DNA of 64,000 bases from Gemmatimonadota bacterium (GCA_020344015.1 CP070812.1:4001778-4065777); one strand, 5' to 3'. Shown: positions 8,582 through 19,679, counted from the first letter of the stretch. Numbers and translations are program-made. Notes: generated by a model not told the origin, from the letters alone.

Positions 8582-9337
8582 TCAGGTGAGGCGGTTGATG
8601 CGGGTGGCGGCAGCCGCCGCGCCGAACCCGTTGTCGATGTTGACCACGGTGACGCCGGGGGCACAACTGTTGAGCAGCCCAAGCAGAGCGGCTAGTCCGC
8701 CGAAAGAGGCGCCGTAGCCCACACTGGTCGGCACGGCGATCAACGGGACCGGGACGAGACCCCCCACCACCGACGCGAGTGCGGCCTCCATCCCCGCGAC
8801 CACGATGATAACGGCAGCCTGTCTCAGCTCGTCCCGTCCGGCGAGCACCCGGTGGATTCCGGCAACTCCAACGTCATCGAGGCGCCGGACCGGGTTACCC
8901 ATAGCGCGGGCGGAAACCGCCGCTTCCTCGGCCACCGGCAGATCGGACGTCCCAGCAGTCACGATGAGAACCGCCCCACGCACCTTTACCTCGAGCGGTT
9001 CATCGGGCGGCAAGTAAGCGGTGCCGGCGAGTTCGTTGATTTCGATTCGTGGGTGCTCCTGGGCGAGCCTGCGGCGGACCTCTTCGTCGGCACGCGTGGC
9101 GAGCAGGCCGTCGCCTTGGGCGCTCAGGCGGGCGCAGATCTCGGATACCTGATCGGCAGTCTTGCCCGGACAGTAGACGACCTCGGGGTAGCCGTGGCGC
9201 ACGGCGCGGTGATGATCGACGCGGGCGAACCCTAGGTCCTCAAACGGTGCCTGCTCGAGCTGTGCGAGGACCTCGTCGGCCGAAGCCTCGCCTCGCTGAA
9301 AGCGTTCCAGAATGTCCTTCAGTCGTTCCGGTCTCAT
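8582..9337 (-). CDS. larB: LarB: nickel-pincer cofactor biosynthesis carboxylase
   Basis: A 251-residue protein, the normal LarB length. The N-terminal half contains DHHRAVRHGYPEVVYCPGKT. The C-terminal half resembles PurE (TAGTSDLPVAEEA, VVAGMEAALASVVGGL, VPTSVGYGASFGG, VVNIDNGFG). LarB carboxylates nicotinic acid adenine dinucleotide and releases AMP in the first step towards the nickel-pincer nucleotide of lactate racemase-type enzymes. The partner genes larC and larE are not in this window, and the neighbours (GGDEF protein, PTS EIIA) give no hint of the Ni enzyme served. It diverges from the + strand EIIA gene. Confidence 0.94.
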   Translation of the reverse strand: MRPERLKDILERFQRGEASADEVLAQLEQAPFEDLGFARVDHHRAVRHGYPEVVYCPGKTADQVSEICARLSAQGDGLLATRADEEVRRRLAQEHPRIEINELAGTAYLPPDEPLEVKVRGAVLIVTAGTSDLPVAEEAAVSARAMGNPVRRLDDVGVAGIHRVLAGRDELRQAAVIIVVAGMEAALASVVGGLVPVPLIAVPTSVGYGASFGGLAALLGLLNSCAPGVTVVNIDNGFGAAAAATRINRLT

Positions 9338-9437
9338 CTCAGGGTGTCTTGGCAGCAGGGTTGGCGCTCGGCGGCAGAATATACGCGGGCGCCGAGGGCA
9401 GTCAAACTTGGTACAGCCGATCCCTGTGCCGAGCCTT

Positions 9438-9466
9438 TTGACACGTGGGGGCCCTTGCGATATCTA
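9438..9466 (+). promoter_or_regulatory. Sigma-70-type promoter for the EIIA gene
   Basis: A perfect -35 hexamer TTGACA (9438-9443) is followed after exactly 17 bases by TATCTA (9461-9466), a poor -10 match. It lies about 80 bases before the EIIA start. This is the best -35 I found in the window. Confidence 0.5.
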
Positions 9467-9546
9467 TAGGCCGTGACCGTGAGCGGAAGCGGTTAACTCA
9501 GTCGCCGCTTCCTGTCTCACCCGCCCGGTGGACCCGGAGGTACCGC

Positions 9547-9999
9547 ATGGAATTGAGAGAGTTCTTCAACGAAGATGTGATCAACCTCGATCTCGCAGGT
9601 GAGAGCAAGGACGATATCCTCAAGGAACTGATCTCGCTTCTCCAACTGCCCGGCAAGTCGGAGGGCATCCTGTTCAAGATGTTGAAGCGACGTGAGAACC
9701 TTGGCTCGACGGGCATAGGCCGAGGGATCGCGATCCCCCACTGCCGGTCCCTAGTCGTCAATCGCCTGCGTGTCGCCTTCGGTAGAAAGCCGAAGGCGAT
9801 CGACTTTAAGGCGATCGATGAGAAGCCGGTCTCTTTCTTCTTCCTCATCGTCGCCCCTCCCCTCGAGGTCTCGAACCAGTACCTCCCGGTACTCGGTAGA
9901 ATCGCTCAGCTATGCCGGGAGCCCGACGTGCCGGAGCGGCTGACCGAGCTCGAAACACCGGCCGAGTTCCTCGAGCTACTCGGCGATAAGCAGGTCTGA
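9547..9999 (+). CDS. PTS EIIA domain protein, PtsN/fructose type
   Basis: Start at ATG 9547, six bases after GGAGG (9536-9540), giving 150 residues. The domain covers the whole protein. The phosphorylated His is His65 in GIAIPHCRS, preceded by GSTGIGRG, the conserved EIIA-Fru/Ntr signature. It takes phosphate from HPr; stand-alone proteins of this type usually regulate rather than transport. No fructose EIIB/EIIC partners are nearby, so a regulatory PtsN-like role is the better guess. The EI and HPr genes of the window (17611-19679) could phosphorylate it. The following zinc-ribbon gene starts 18 bases downstream and is probably co-transcribed. Confidence 0.92.
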   Translation: MELREFFNEDVINLDLAGESKDDILKELISLLQLPGKSEGILFKMLKRRENLGSTGIGRGIAIPHCRSLVVNRLRVAFGRKPKAIDFKAIDEKPVSFFFLIVAPPLEVSNQYLPVLGRIAQLCREPDVPERLTELETPAEFLELLGDKQV

Positions 10000-10016
10000 C
10001 GGAGGTAGAGTCCCGT

Positions 10017-10373
10017 ATGCACCCCCAGCTTGAGATCCTTCTGGAGCTGCAGGACCTGAAGGCCCAGAAGCGGGAGATGGAAGAGGTGGCGGAGGAACAC
10101 AGCCGCGAGATCGAGAGCGAGGTCTTCCAGGTCAAGCCAGAGGAAGCGGTCGTGCACCTCCAGGAAAAGATCGCCGAGATGGAGGCGGCGCTGGAGCCCG
10201 AGGTCCTGAAGCGCTACCGCCTGGTCTCCGGCCGACGCCCGCGCGCTGTCGTACCCGTGCTAAGTGGTATGTGCTACGGCTGCTTCATGGACATGCCTAC
10301 TTCTGTGTCACGGACAAACGACGAGATCAGCTGGTGCGAGCACTGCGGGTCGTTCGTCTATTTTGTGGCTTGA
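10017..10373 (+). CDS. C4-type zinc-ribbon coiled-coil protein
   Basis: A 118-residue protein, with GGAGG 11 bases before ATG 10017. Residues about 5-65 are a charged coiled coil. The C-terminus has two Cys pairs, CYGC (86, 89) and CEHC (107, 110), that should bind one zinc ion. This matches the C-terminal part of the CT398/zf-RING_7 family, whose full-length members are about 240 residues; here the coiled coil is much shorter. The molecular role of the family is not established. It follows the EIIA gene and converges on a - strand gene 20 bases away. Confidence 0.8.
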   Translation: MHPQLEILLELQDLKAQKREMEEVAEEHSREIESEVFQVKPEEAVVHLQEKIAEMEAALEPEVLKRYRLVSGRRPRAVVPVLSGMCYGCFMDMPTSVSRTNDEISWCEHCGSFVYFVA

Positions 10374-10392
10374 ATTAGCAGAGGTCAGGACC

Positions 10393-10860
10393 TCAGCGCG
10401 TGACTGCTATCCGGCTGACCGCCCGCGCCCGATTGGCCACTATCTCGCAAAAATAGACGCCGGAAGACACCCGCCGCCCGCTCTGGTCTGTGCCATCCCA
10501 GTGCGCCTCGTAGCGGCCAGGCACCTCATATCGGAGCTCCTGGAGTGGCTGTCCCGCCGATGTGGGGTGATCGAGTGCTGTCGGAATCGCGATTGGCTGG
10601 TGAAGCAGGTTGTAGATGCGAACCGTCACGACGACCGGACGCCCATCCTCGAACAGGTCGGCACCGAGAATGAATGGGATCCGGGTCTCTTGCGCAAACG
10701 GGTTGGGGTAATTCGGCTCCAACTGCACACCACGGGCCTCACCCTGACGGGTGGGCTCTTGACCCGCGGCGTTGTCAGTTTGTTGCGCTGATACCTCGAC
10801 TGAGGTCAGGCCTGAACACAGCAGCAGGACGAGGAGCACAGCTGATCTGTGCCTCGACAC
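10393..10860 (-). CDS. Small exported protein with one FlgD-like Ig domain
   Basis: Start GTG 10860 is preceded by GGGAG at a 6-base distance, giving 155 residues. An N-terminal signal peptide (hydrophobic LLVLLLCSGL, likely cleavage after VSAQ) is followed by a short linker and a single FlgD-Ig/T9SS-CTD-like domain. That domain opens with the signature NYPNPFAQETRIPF (about 50-63) and ends with GRRVSSGVYFCEIVA. Such domains usually sit at the C-terminus of much larger secreted proteins; here it is nearly the whole protein. It is the last gene of the 26-gene leftward run, 133 bases after selB. No function can be named. Confidence 0.78.
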   Translation of the reverse strand: MSRHRSAVLLVLLLCSGLTSVEVSAQQTDNAAGQEPTRQGEARGVQLEPNYPNPFAQETRIPFILGADLFEDGRPVVVTVRIYNLLHQPIAIPTALDHPTSAGQPLQELRYEVPGRYEAHWDGTDQSGRRVSSGVYFCEIVANRARAVSRIAVTR

Positions 10861-10993
10861 TCGTCACTCCCTTCTCTAATCGGTAGCTGAATTGCCCGGT
10901 CTGCCTCCCGGTAAACCAGTCCTCAAGCACCTGCGTATCCCTGATGCCAAGATAGGAACGCCTGGTTCCCCAGGCAAGAAGATGTTCACCGCG

Positions 10994-12895
10994 TCACGCC
11001 GGGTCTCTGAGAACCCGACCGTCCGGCGTCCGCCGTGTGAAGCCAGAGGCGTCGAGGTATTCAAGAAGTGGGATAAGATACTTTCTTGATACCCCCAGCG
11101 CCTCCCGCAGCTGGGATGGCGAAGCGACACCTCCCTGGCCGAGCACCCCCCTCACCCGCTGTTTCGCTTCGCTCAGCGCGTCGGGGGTCAGGTAGAGGTC
11201 GGCGGTGACCGCGACCAGCTGCCCGCGCTCCGCCAGGAACTTCAAGGCAGGCAGGAGCTCCTCACCGGGGACGCCAAGCTCCGCCGCCAGTTCCTTGACC
11301 GTGGGCGGGGCTAGCCCCGCCTCCCTGATACGGCGTCCTGCGGCATCCGCCGCTGCCTGGCGAGCCGGGGCCAGCTGCGGCACGTGCTCTGCCAGGGCGG
11401 CGAGCGAGCCGTCGATGAGGACGAGGCCCAGGCGCTCAAGGTCCGCCAGCGCCGCATCGACGAGGCCACTCGGGCGACCGGCAGCGCTACGCAGCGACTC
11501 CAGGCTGAGCCCCCGTGCCCCGGGATCGCGGTCGTGCCCAGCGGCCAGCATGTCGAGCAGCGAGTCGCGCGCGGCCGCCAGGATATCCTCTCCGAACCAG
11601 CGGTCGCGAACCCGGCGCAGGGCGCCCTCAGCTTCCAGGTCGCGCAGCTGCACGTCGATGGTCGATGGACTCTCGCCGGCGCGCACGGCAAGTTCGTCAG
11701 GTGCGGCGCCCTCATCGAACCCCGAGATCGCCAATCTCAGCCGTTCTCTTCCCTGCGCTTGCGCAAGAGCCTGCAGGTCTGCTTCGGCAGCCCCAGAAAG
11801 CCGCCCGCGCCGCCGTCCCCAAGGATCGAGGACGACACCGCCGCCAATGGTCGTCACCGGCGAGTAGAAGCGGATTACGAACCGGTCGCCGGCCCGCGCG
11901 GTTATCGGACCCTCCAAGCGGAGCTGAACGAGCGCGCTGCTTCCCGGCTCCAAGCGGTCCCGGCCGTAGAGCACCACCCGTGCCATCGTCTCGGCCGTCC
12001 CCAGGTGAAGTCGGACCCTTTGCCAATGCTTGAGCATCCGGGGTGAATCGGGGACGACCTGCAGCCTCGCATCCAGGTACCGGGTCTCGCGCCAGACGGG
12101 GTCACACACCAGCGTATGTCCACGGCCGAGCTGCGAGCGTTCGAGCCCCACGAGGGCGAGGGCCGCCCGCTGGCCAGCCCGGGCGACCGCACACTCACGA
12201 CCGTGCACCTGCAGGCCGCGAACCCGGGCCACGCTGGCGCCGGGCAGGCAGCGGATCTCGGATCCCACCTCCACTCTCCCGCTCCAGATCGTTCCTGTTA
12301 CAACAGTGCCGACGCCTCGCACGCTGAACGAACGGTCAACGGGCAAACGGAAGAGGTCGTCATCGGCCCGCGCGCGCGTGGCACGCGCACCATCCAGTAT
12401 CGCCGCGCGGAGTTCGGCCAGCCCCTCGCCGCTGACCGCAGACACCGGCAGCACGGGCCAATCGCTCGCGCCGAGGACCCGCTCGAGCTCCTCAGCCACC
12501 GATTCCCGCACCAGCTCGCGCCACTCGGAGTCGACCAGGTCGGATTTGCTGATCGCCGCTACCCCGCGCTCCACGCCTAGCAGCCGGGCGATCCACAAGT
12601 GCTCACGCGTCTGGGGCATGGGCCCTTCATCGGCGGCGACGACCAGCAACAGTAGATCCACTCCGCTGGCACCGGCCAGCATGTTCTTAACGAAGTCCTC
12701 GTGCCCGGGGACGTCGACGACAGAGATCTCCAGATCGTCGTCCCCCGTATCGAGGCCGGCGAATCCGATATCGATGGTGATGCCGCGCCGCCTCTCTTCC
12801 TCCCAACGATCGGTGTTGGTACCGGTCAGAGCTTCAATCAGGGCGGTCTTTCCGTGATCGACGTGTCCGGCGGTGCCGAGGATAACAGATTTCAT
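10994..12895 (-). CDS. selB: Selenocysteine-specific translation elongation factor SelB
   Basis: A 633-residue protein. The EF-Tu-like GTPase part begins with the P-loop GHVDHGKT (10-17), then GITIDIGFA and DVPGHEDF, with ISKSD in place of NKxD. Beta-barrel domains follow, then C-terminal winged helices (about 380-633) that bind the SECIS RNA hairpin. SelB brings Sec-tRNA to UGA codons, so the genome should encode selenoproteins. selA, selC and selD are not in this window, and I found no obvious selenoprotein or tRNA-Sec here. The start overlaps the recO stop (ATGA). The stop at 10994 leaves a normal C-terminus. Confidence 0.95.
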   Translation of the reverse strand: MKSVILGTAGHVDHGKTALIEALTGTNTDRWEEERRRGITIDIGFAGLDTGDDDLEISVVDVPGHEDFVKNMLAGASGVDLLLLVVAADEGPMPQTREHLWIARLLGVERGVAAISKSDLVDSEWRELVRESVAEELERVLGASDWPVLPVSAVSGEGLAELRAAILDGARATRARADDDLFRLPVDRSFSVRGVGTVVTGTIWSGRVEVGSEIRCLPGASVARVRGLQVHGRECAVARAGQRAALALVGLERSQLGRGHTLVCDPVWRETRYLDARLQVVPDSPRMLKHWQRVRLHLGTAETMARVVLYGRDRLEPGSSALVQLRLEGPITARAGDRFVIRFYSPVTTIGGGVVLDPWGRRRGRLSGAAEADLQALAQAQGRERLRLAISGFDEGAAPDELAVRAGESPSTIDVQLRDLEAEGALRRVRDRWFGEDILAAARDSLLDMLAAGHDRDPGARGLSLESLRSAAGRPSGLVDAALADLERLGLVLIDGSLAALAEHVPQLAPARQAAADAAGRRIREAGLAPPTVKELAAELGVPGEELLPALKFLAERGQLVAVTADLYLTPDALSEAKQRVRGVLGQGGVASPSQLREALGVSRKYLIPLLEYLDASGFTRRTPDGRVLRDPA

Positions 12896-13650
12896 CCCAA
12901 CCGTCCCTCGAGGAAACGGAAGGAGTTCAGCGGTCTCTGCTCGGCCAGATGGTAGGCGATGAACTCCCGGAGCAGACGGCGCTGTGTCTGTCCGCCCTCG
13001 ACCCTTCCCAGATGTCGGCCCACCGCTTCGCTGAGCAACTCGGCGAGCTCGGCCCGTTCTTCCGGCGCGAGCCTCAGCAGATTCGGATGATTCACCTGTG
13101 GGCGACAGCGGTTACAGACGACACCACCGTTAGCTAAATCAAAGTGCGTCACCTGATCGGCAGGCGGTGGTTCGTTGCACACCGAACAAGCATCGACGCT
13201 CGGTGCGAAGCCGAGGCTCTTAGTCAGTCGCCAGGTTTCCTCAAGGATCGCCCGCTCAAGGTCACCTTGCTCGTCGACCAGGCGATCCAGCCCACGCCGT
13301 AACTGTGCGAACAGCCGCTCATCCGCAGTCGAAGCTGCGAAGCGCAAAACGATCTCCGTCAGTAGCCCCGCCCCGGCGTAGCGAACCAGCTGCCCGCCCA
13401 GCGTCTGACGCTCGCAACCCAACTCGAACCCGGAAAGCGTGTGAAGCTCACGACCCTCCTTGACGTAGAACGTGGCGACGCCGTCGGTGAACGGCTCCAG
13501 CAGACCGCCGAAGCGGCTCTTCGGCCGTCGTGCCCCCTTGGCGATCACCGAGCAGAGTCCCGCGTCACGCGTGAAGAGTCGCAGAATTTTGCTGGTCTCG
13601 CTGTACTCGTAGGTCTTGAGGATGGTCGCCTCGGTCGTCAGCAGCGCCAT
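12892..13650 (-). CDS. recO: DNA repair protein RecO
   Basis: A 252-residue protein of typical length. The N-terminal OB fold (MALLTTEATILKTYEYSETSKILRLFT) is followed by a helical domain and a Cys4 zinc site: CSVC and CNRC in the middle of the chain. RecO works with RecR/RecF to load RecA on SSB-coated single-stranded DNA. The stop overlaps the selB start by four bases (ATGA). Upstream is a lipoprotein-like gene with a 37-base gap. Confidence 0.95.
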   Translation of the reverse strand: MALLTTEATILKTYEYSETSKILRLFTRDAGLCSVIAKGARRPKSRFGGLLEPFTDGVATFYVKEGRELHTLSGFELGCERQTLGGQLVRYAGAGLLTEIVLRFAASTADERLFAQLRRGLDRLVDEQGDLERAILEETWRLTKSLGFAPSVDACSVCNEPPPADQVTHFDLANGGVVCNRCRPQVNHPNLLRLAPEERAELAELLSEAVGRHLGRVEGGQTQRRLLREFIAYHLAEQRPLNSFRFLEGRLG

Positions 13651-13687
13651 GTCGGTAAGCTAGGCGGTCCCTGACGACGCAGCCAGC

Positions 13688-14392
13688 TCAGCCGGACCGG
13701 CGCCAGGCCCAAACGCCCGCGACGGCAGCAGCGAACAGGGTCGCGATCAGCACCGCGAGTCGCTCACGCCATCCGGTGCGGCGCGATATGATGGTGAGGC
13801 GGACGGCGCTGCCCTCTGGAAGATCGCTGGCGACGTAGTTGAGGCTCGGCTGTGAAGCAGGCCCCTTGTCTTCGCGGCGCAGGAGGATGCCTTCGGGTCG
13901 CACCGCGATTCTGCCGCGATCGACGAAGACGCTCAGTGTGTCCACAGCTGCTGCGCTACTCAGAACCAAGGCCTCCACGCCCGGCGGTAGCCTGTACGTC
14001 ACACCGACCTCGAAAGTCGGCCGCGGGATCGCTCCTATGACGGCCACCTGGTTCCCAGCACGTACCACTTGACGCGGCGACACATCGCCGCCCAGACCGC
14101 GCGCGTCTACGGCCACCTGCTGTATCACGATGAGAGGCAGCGGCACCGACACGACGAGCGGGTCGGACTGAACCACATCGAGACGGACGCGCATCGCGTC
14201 GATCACGCGATAATCGCCGCCCTCGTCCAAGGTGAGCCTGACCTGTCGCTCGAGGATGCGCAGACCCGGCGCTTGCTGGGCACGGAGCGTCGAGCATCCG
14301 GGCGCCCCCAACGGTAGAAGCGCGGCCAAAAACAAAAACCGCCGAAGCGTGCAGCGACGGCGGTCGAAAGCGGTGGCCCCTAGCGCCTTCAC
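13688..14392 (-). CDS. Uncharacterised exported protein, possible lipoprotein, with C-terminal membrane helix
   Basis: A 234-residue protein from GTG 14392, which overlaps the upstream gene's stop as GTGA. The first 15 residues are basic, followed by a hydrophobic stretch and Cys33 in APGC, a plausible lipobox. The middle is beta-rich without recognisable motifs. A single hydrophobic helix (RLAVLIATLFAAAVAGVWAW) lies near the end, followed by RRSG. This suggests a periplasmic domain anchored at the inner membrane, perhaps at both ends. I do not recognise the family. Tight coupling to the bifunctional-nuclease-family gene is the only contextual clue. Confidence 0.6.
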   Translation of the reverse strand: MKALGATAFDRRRCTLRRFLFLAALLPLGAPGCSTLRAQQAPGLRILERQVRLTLDEGGDYRVIDAMRVRLDVVQSDPLVVSVPLPLIVIQQVAVDARGLGGDVSPRQVVRAGNQVAVIGAIPRPTFEVGVTYRLPPGVEALVLSSAAAVDTLSVFVDRGRIAVRPEGILLRREDKGPASQPSLNYVASDLPEGSAVRLTIISRRTGWRERLAVLIATLFAAAVAGVWAWRRSG

Positions 14393-14919
14393 GGCGTGAA
14401 ACGACCGAAGTCTTCGGGGTTAAGGTTCTTCAAATGTTCCTTCAACTGGTCGGGGTCCATGCCTTTCGGCTCGGTGGCCTCCCCCTCTTCCGCGCCCTCA
14501 TCCACCTCGAAATCGGAGGACTGGATCTCGATCGACGCCTGCTCCAGCAGATCGTCGTGCGCGTAGATCGGCGCTTTCGCACGAAGCGCGATGGCGATGC
14601 TGTCGCTGGGTCGAGCATCGATCGAAACCATGTCGCCGTCCCGTTTCAGGATTAGCTCGGCATGGTACGTGTTGTCGACGACCTTAGTAATCAGCACCCG
14701 CTGCAGCTCAGTGCCCAGGCCCTGCATGAGCGCCGTGAACAGGTCGTGAGTCAGGGGCCGCGAGAACTTCATCCCCGCCAGCTCCATGGCGATGGCGCTC
14801 GCCTCACCAGGGCCGATCCAAATGGGCAGCACCCGCTCGCCATCCATCTCCTGCAGGATAACGACAGGTGTGTTCGTGGCTTTATCCAGCCCGAGACTGG
14901 CGACTTTGACCTGGTTCAT
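14389..14919 (-). CDS. Bifunctional nuclease (BFN, DUF151) family protein
   Basis: A 176-residue protein. The N-terminal 130 residues are the BFN domain: PVVILQEMDGERVLPIWIGPGEASAIAMELAG, then RPLTHDLFTALMQ and SIDARPSDSIAIALRAKAPI. A charged tail of about 45 residues ends in NPEDFGRFTP, which also occurs in other bacterial members. Plant members have been reported to have DNase and RNase activity; the bacterial role is unclear. The gene lies between ahcY and a lipoprotein-like gene in the long leftward run. A perfect palindrome stands just upstream (14932-14945). Confidence 0.9.
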   Translation of the reverse strand: MNQVKVASLGLDKATNTPVVILQEMDGERVLPIWIGPGEASAIAMELAGMKFSRPLTHDLFTALMQGLGTELQRVLITKVVDNTYHAELILKRDGDMVSIDARPSDSIAIALRAKAPIYAHDDLLEQASIEIQSSDFEVDEGAEEGEATEPKGMDPDQLKEHLKNLNPEDFGRFTP

Positions 14920-14931
14920 TCAGCCTGGTTT

Positions 14932-14945
14932 GCCGATCGATCGGC
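14932..14945. promoter_or_regulatory. 14-bp perfect palindrome upstream of the BFN gene
   Basis: GCCGATCGATCGGC is fully self-complementary and ends 12 bases before the ATG of the BFN gene. A second small inverted repeat (GGTAT at 14961-14965, ATACC at 14974-14978) lies beyond it. Together they occupy most of the 91-base gap between ahcY and this gene. They could be an operator or RNA structure, but chance is not excluded. Confidence 0.3.
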
Positions 14946-15010
14946 GGGGTAAAAGGTCTGGTATGACCAAGATACCAACCGCTGTTTCCCTGTAAACCCC
15001 GCTATTCCAA

Positions 15011-17517
<2,507 letters not shown>

Positions 17518-17610
17518 GTCCCTACTCCTGCCATCGGTAGCCGGGTCCCACCGCCCGCAGCGAAAGGCCAGTGGCGACCCACATCAACGAAAACGAACGA
17601 AGGTACTTAC
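17518..17610 (-). promoter_or_regulatory. Structured leader before metK-ahcY
   Basis: This 93-base gap between the ptsI stop and the metK start is unusually long for this gene run. On the minus strand, GGGTC (17580-17576) pairs with GACCC (17547-17543). Inner pairs CCAC/GTGG and GCC/GGC make a 12-bp hairpin with one bulge spanning 17543-17580. The ribosome-binding site AGGAG lies 3' of it. Metal-independent control by SAM-binding RNAs is common upstream of metK, and a Chlorobi motif is known for metK-ahcY operons. I could not match this leader to a known SAM or SAH riboswitch consensus. Confidence 0.4.
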
Positions 17611-19395
17611 TTAGTCGCTAGGTGACAAGTTGTTATCGGCGTCCACGGCGGCAAGATCGACAACGTCCCCCAGCTTCATCACCATCTGTTCACGTATCTC
17701 GCGCCCCGTCTCGGCGTCCAGCAACCCACTAACGACGCGCTCCACCTGCCCGAGGTCGATCGAGCGAATCAGTCTCTTCTGGCCCAGGATAGCGCTGGGC
17801 GTGCAGCTGAGGCTGCGCACGCCAAGCCCGAGCAGCAGGAGCGACCCCAGCGGATCGGAGGCGGCTTCGCCGCAAACGCAGAGCGGCACGCCCGTGGCAC
17901 TCGCAGCCGCCACGGCGTCTCTGATGTACATGAGTAAGGCGGGGTGGTACAGGTCGAAAAACCGGGACAGCTGGGCGTTGCCACGATCCACGGCGAGCAT
18001 GTACTGGATGAGATCGTTGGTGCCGAGGCTGAAGAAGTCGACATAGCGGCCCAGCACGGCGGCGATCGCGACAGAGGCAGGGGTCTCGAGCATCACGCCG
18101 AGAGGGCAAACAGCGTGCTCAATTCCGTCGCGCTCCAGTTCGCGTCGCGCTTCATCGATGACGGCGCGGATCCTCTGGACCTCATCCACCGTGTTCACCA
18201 TCGGCACCAGCAGACGGACCTGGCCGTGAGCGGCCGCTCGGAGGGCCGCCCGCACCTGATAGCGAAACAGTTCGGGCATCATCTCGTAGATTCGAATGCC
18301 CCGCCAGCCGAGAAACGGGTTCTCTTCCGCGATAGGAGGCAGGAACATCGGGAACTTGTCGCCGCCGAGGTCGAAGGTGCGAATCGTGACCGGGCGGGGC
18401 GCCAGCGTGTCGACGACACTCTTGAAGGCCTCGTACTGTTCTTCCTCGGCAGGGACGGCAGTCTTACCGACGACGAGGAACTCTGTCCGGAAGAGTCCGA
18501 CGCCATCGGCGTTGACCGCGACGGCGGCCCGGGCATCGGCAGGCAGCTCGAGGTTGGCGTAGAGGCCGATCCGCTCGCCGTCGCGTGTCCTGGCTTCCTC
18601 TCCGATGGTACCCTCGAGCTGTTTTTCGGCCTGTTTGGCGCGCGCGTCGCGATCGTGGAACCAGCGTTTTTCCGACTCGCTGGGCGCGATCAATACCTTG
18701 CCGCGCCGGCCGTCGAGGATGATCTCGACCCCGTTCTCTACCCGATATGAGAGATCACCGAGCCCGACCACACAGGGAAGGCCGATGGACCGCGCCAGAA
18801 TCGCAGCGTGCGACGTCCGTGTGCCTGCATCGGTGGCTACACCGAGAACCCGGCTGCGATCGAGGTCAACCATGCGACTGGGGGTCAACTCGTGAGCCAC
18901 GAGTATGACGGGATCGTCAACATCTACTGCGAACTCCGGACCGGGGATATCGATCAGTGTCTCGAGGACGCGCAACTGCACATCGAGCAGGTCAGCCACT
19001 CGATCCATCACCCTGGCATGAGTCGCGTCCAGCCAGCGGGAGCGAAACTCAAGAACCCGAAGGCTAAAGGCGCGCTCGGCGGTGAGGAAGCTATCGCAGA
19101 TGTAAGTGAGGGTTCCCTCGATCAGGTCGGGGTCCTCCAGCATCATGAGCTGGGGGTCGAAGATCTTGGCCTGAACCGAGCCGAGCCGGCTCTCGACCTG
19201 CTCGCGCAGCCCTGAGGTACGTTCCTTGGCCAACTGGCGGGCCGCTTGGAAGCGGGCGACCTCCGCCTCGATCTCATCCGGCCCCACGGTTGCGTGTGGG
19301 ACCTCGAGGCGCGGCCAGCGGGCAACGAAGGCGGGTCCGATAACGATCCCAGGGGCAGCCGGGATCCCCTGCACCATGACGCCCACCAGGCTCAC
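17611..19395 (-). CDS. ptsI: Phosphoenolpyruvate-protein phosphotransferase (PTS enzyme I)
   Basis: A 594-residue protein from GTG 19395, overlapping the ptsH stop (GTGA); an ATG six codons later is an alternative. The HPr-binding helical N-domain is followed by the phosphohistidine site GTRTSHAAILAR (His196). The PEP-binding TIM-barrel has TEFLVVGK, FDLGGDKFP, GWRGIRIYEMM, GTNDLIQYMLAVDRGN and the catalytic Cys in VCGEAASDP. EI autophosphorylates with PEP and passes phosphate to HPr. Together with the adjacent EII genes it completes a PTS. It is followed by the metK leader. Confidence 0.96.
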   Translation of the reverse strand: MSLVGVMVQGIPAAPGIVIGPAFVARWPRLEVPHATVGPDEIEAEVARFQAARQLAKERTSGLREQVESRLGSVQAKIFDPQLMMLEDPDLIEGTLTYICDSFLTAERAFSLRVLEFRSRWLDATHARVMDRVADLLDVQLRVLETLIDIPGPEFAVDVDDPVILVAHELTPSRMVDLDRSRVLGVATDAGTRTSHAAILARSIGLPCVVGLGDLSYRVENGVEIILDGRRGKVLIAPSESEKRWFHDRDARAKQAEKQLEGTIGEEARTRDGERIGLYANLELPADARAAVAVNADGVGLFRTEFLVVGKTAVPAEEEQYEAFKSVVDTLAPRPVTIRTFDLGGDKFPMFLPPIAEENPFLGWRGIRIYEMMPELFRYQVRAALRAAAHGQVRLLVPMVNTVDEVQRIRAVIDEARRELERDGIEHAVCPLGVMLETPASVAIAAVLGRYVDFFSLGTNDLIQYMLAVDRGNAQLSRFFDLYHPALLMYIRDAVAAASATGVPLCVCGEAASDPLGSLLLLGLGVRSLSCTPSAILGQKRLIRSIDLGQVERVVSGLLDAETGREIREQMVMKLGDVVDLAAVDADNNLSPSD

Positions 19396-19679
19396 TCCTC
19401 TCCGAAGCCGTCTGCGACCAGGCGGACGAGGGCCTCGACGGCCTCGCGGGCATCAGCGCCGCGGGCACGGATCTGGATCGTGGATCCCTTCTCGGCAGCC
19501 AGCATCATTACGCCCATGATGCTCTTGCCGTTGACCTCGAGGCCATCTTTGCTCACCAGAATCTCCGACTCGAACTTGCCCGCTAGTTTCACGAACTCGG
19601 CCGCCGGCCTGGCGTGCAGACCGTACACGTTCGCCACCGTGACGTCTCTTACGTGCTCCTGTTCGCCCACGCCTACCAT
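19392..19679 (-). CDS. ptsH: HPr, phosphocarrier protein of the PTS
   Basis: Start at ATG 19679, giving 95 residues; it overlaps the end of the EIID gene. Both regulatory sites are present: His22 in GLHARPAAEFV (phosphorylated by EI) and Ser53 in NGKSIMGVM (the HPr kinase site). Since hprK is in the same cluster, Ser phosphorylation is expected, which would lower transfer from EI. An N-terminal extension of about eight residues precedes the usual first strand. Its overlap with both neighbours implies translational coupling. Confidence 0.95.
   Translation of the reverse strand: MVGVGEQEHVRDVTVANVYGLHARPAAEFVKLAGKFESEILVSKDGLEVNGKSIMGVMMLAAEKGSTIQIRARGADAREAVEALVRLVADGFGEE

Noticed and set aside
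10861..10993. Possible tRNA-Sec or SECIS element between selB and the FlgD-like gene.
   Set aside because: No TTCGA-type T-loop with paired arms and no long acceptor stem could be built; nearby genes do not contain an in-frame TGA in a selenoprotein context.
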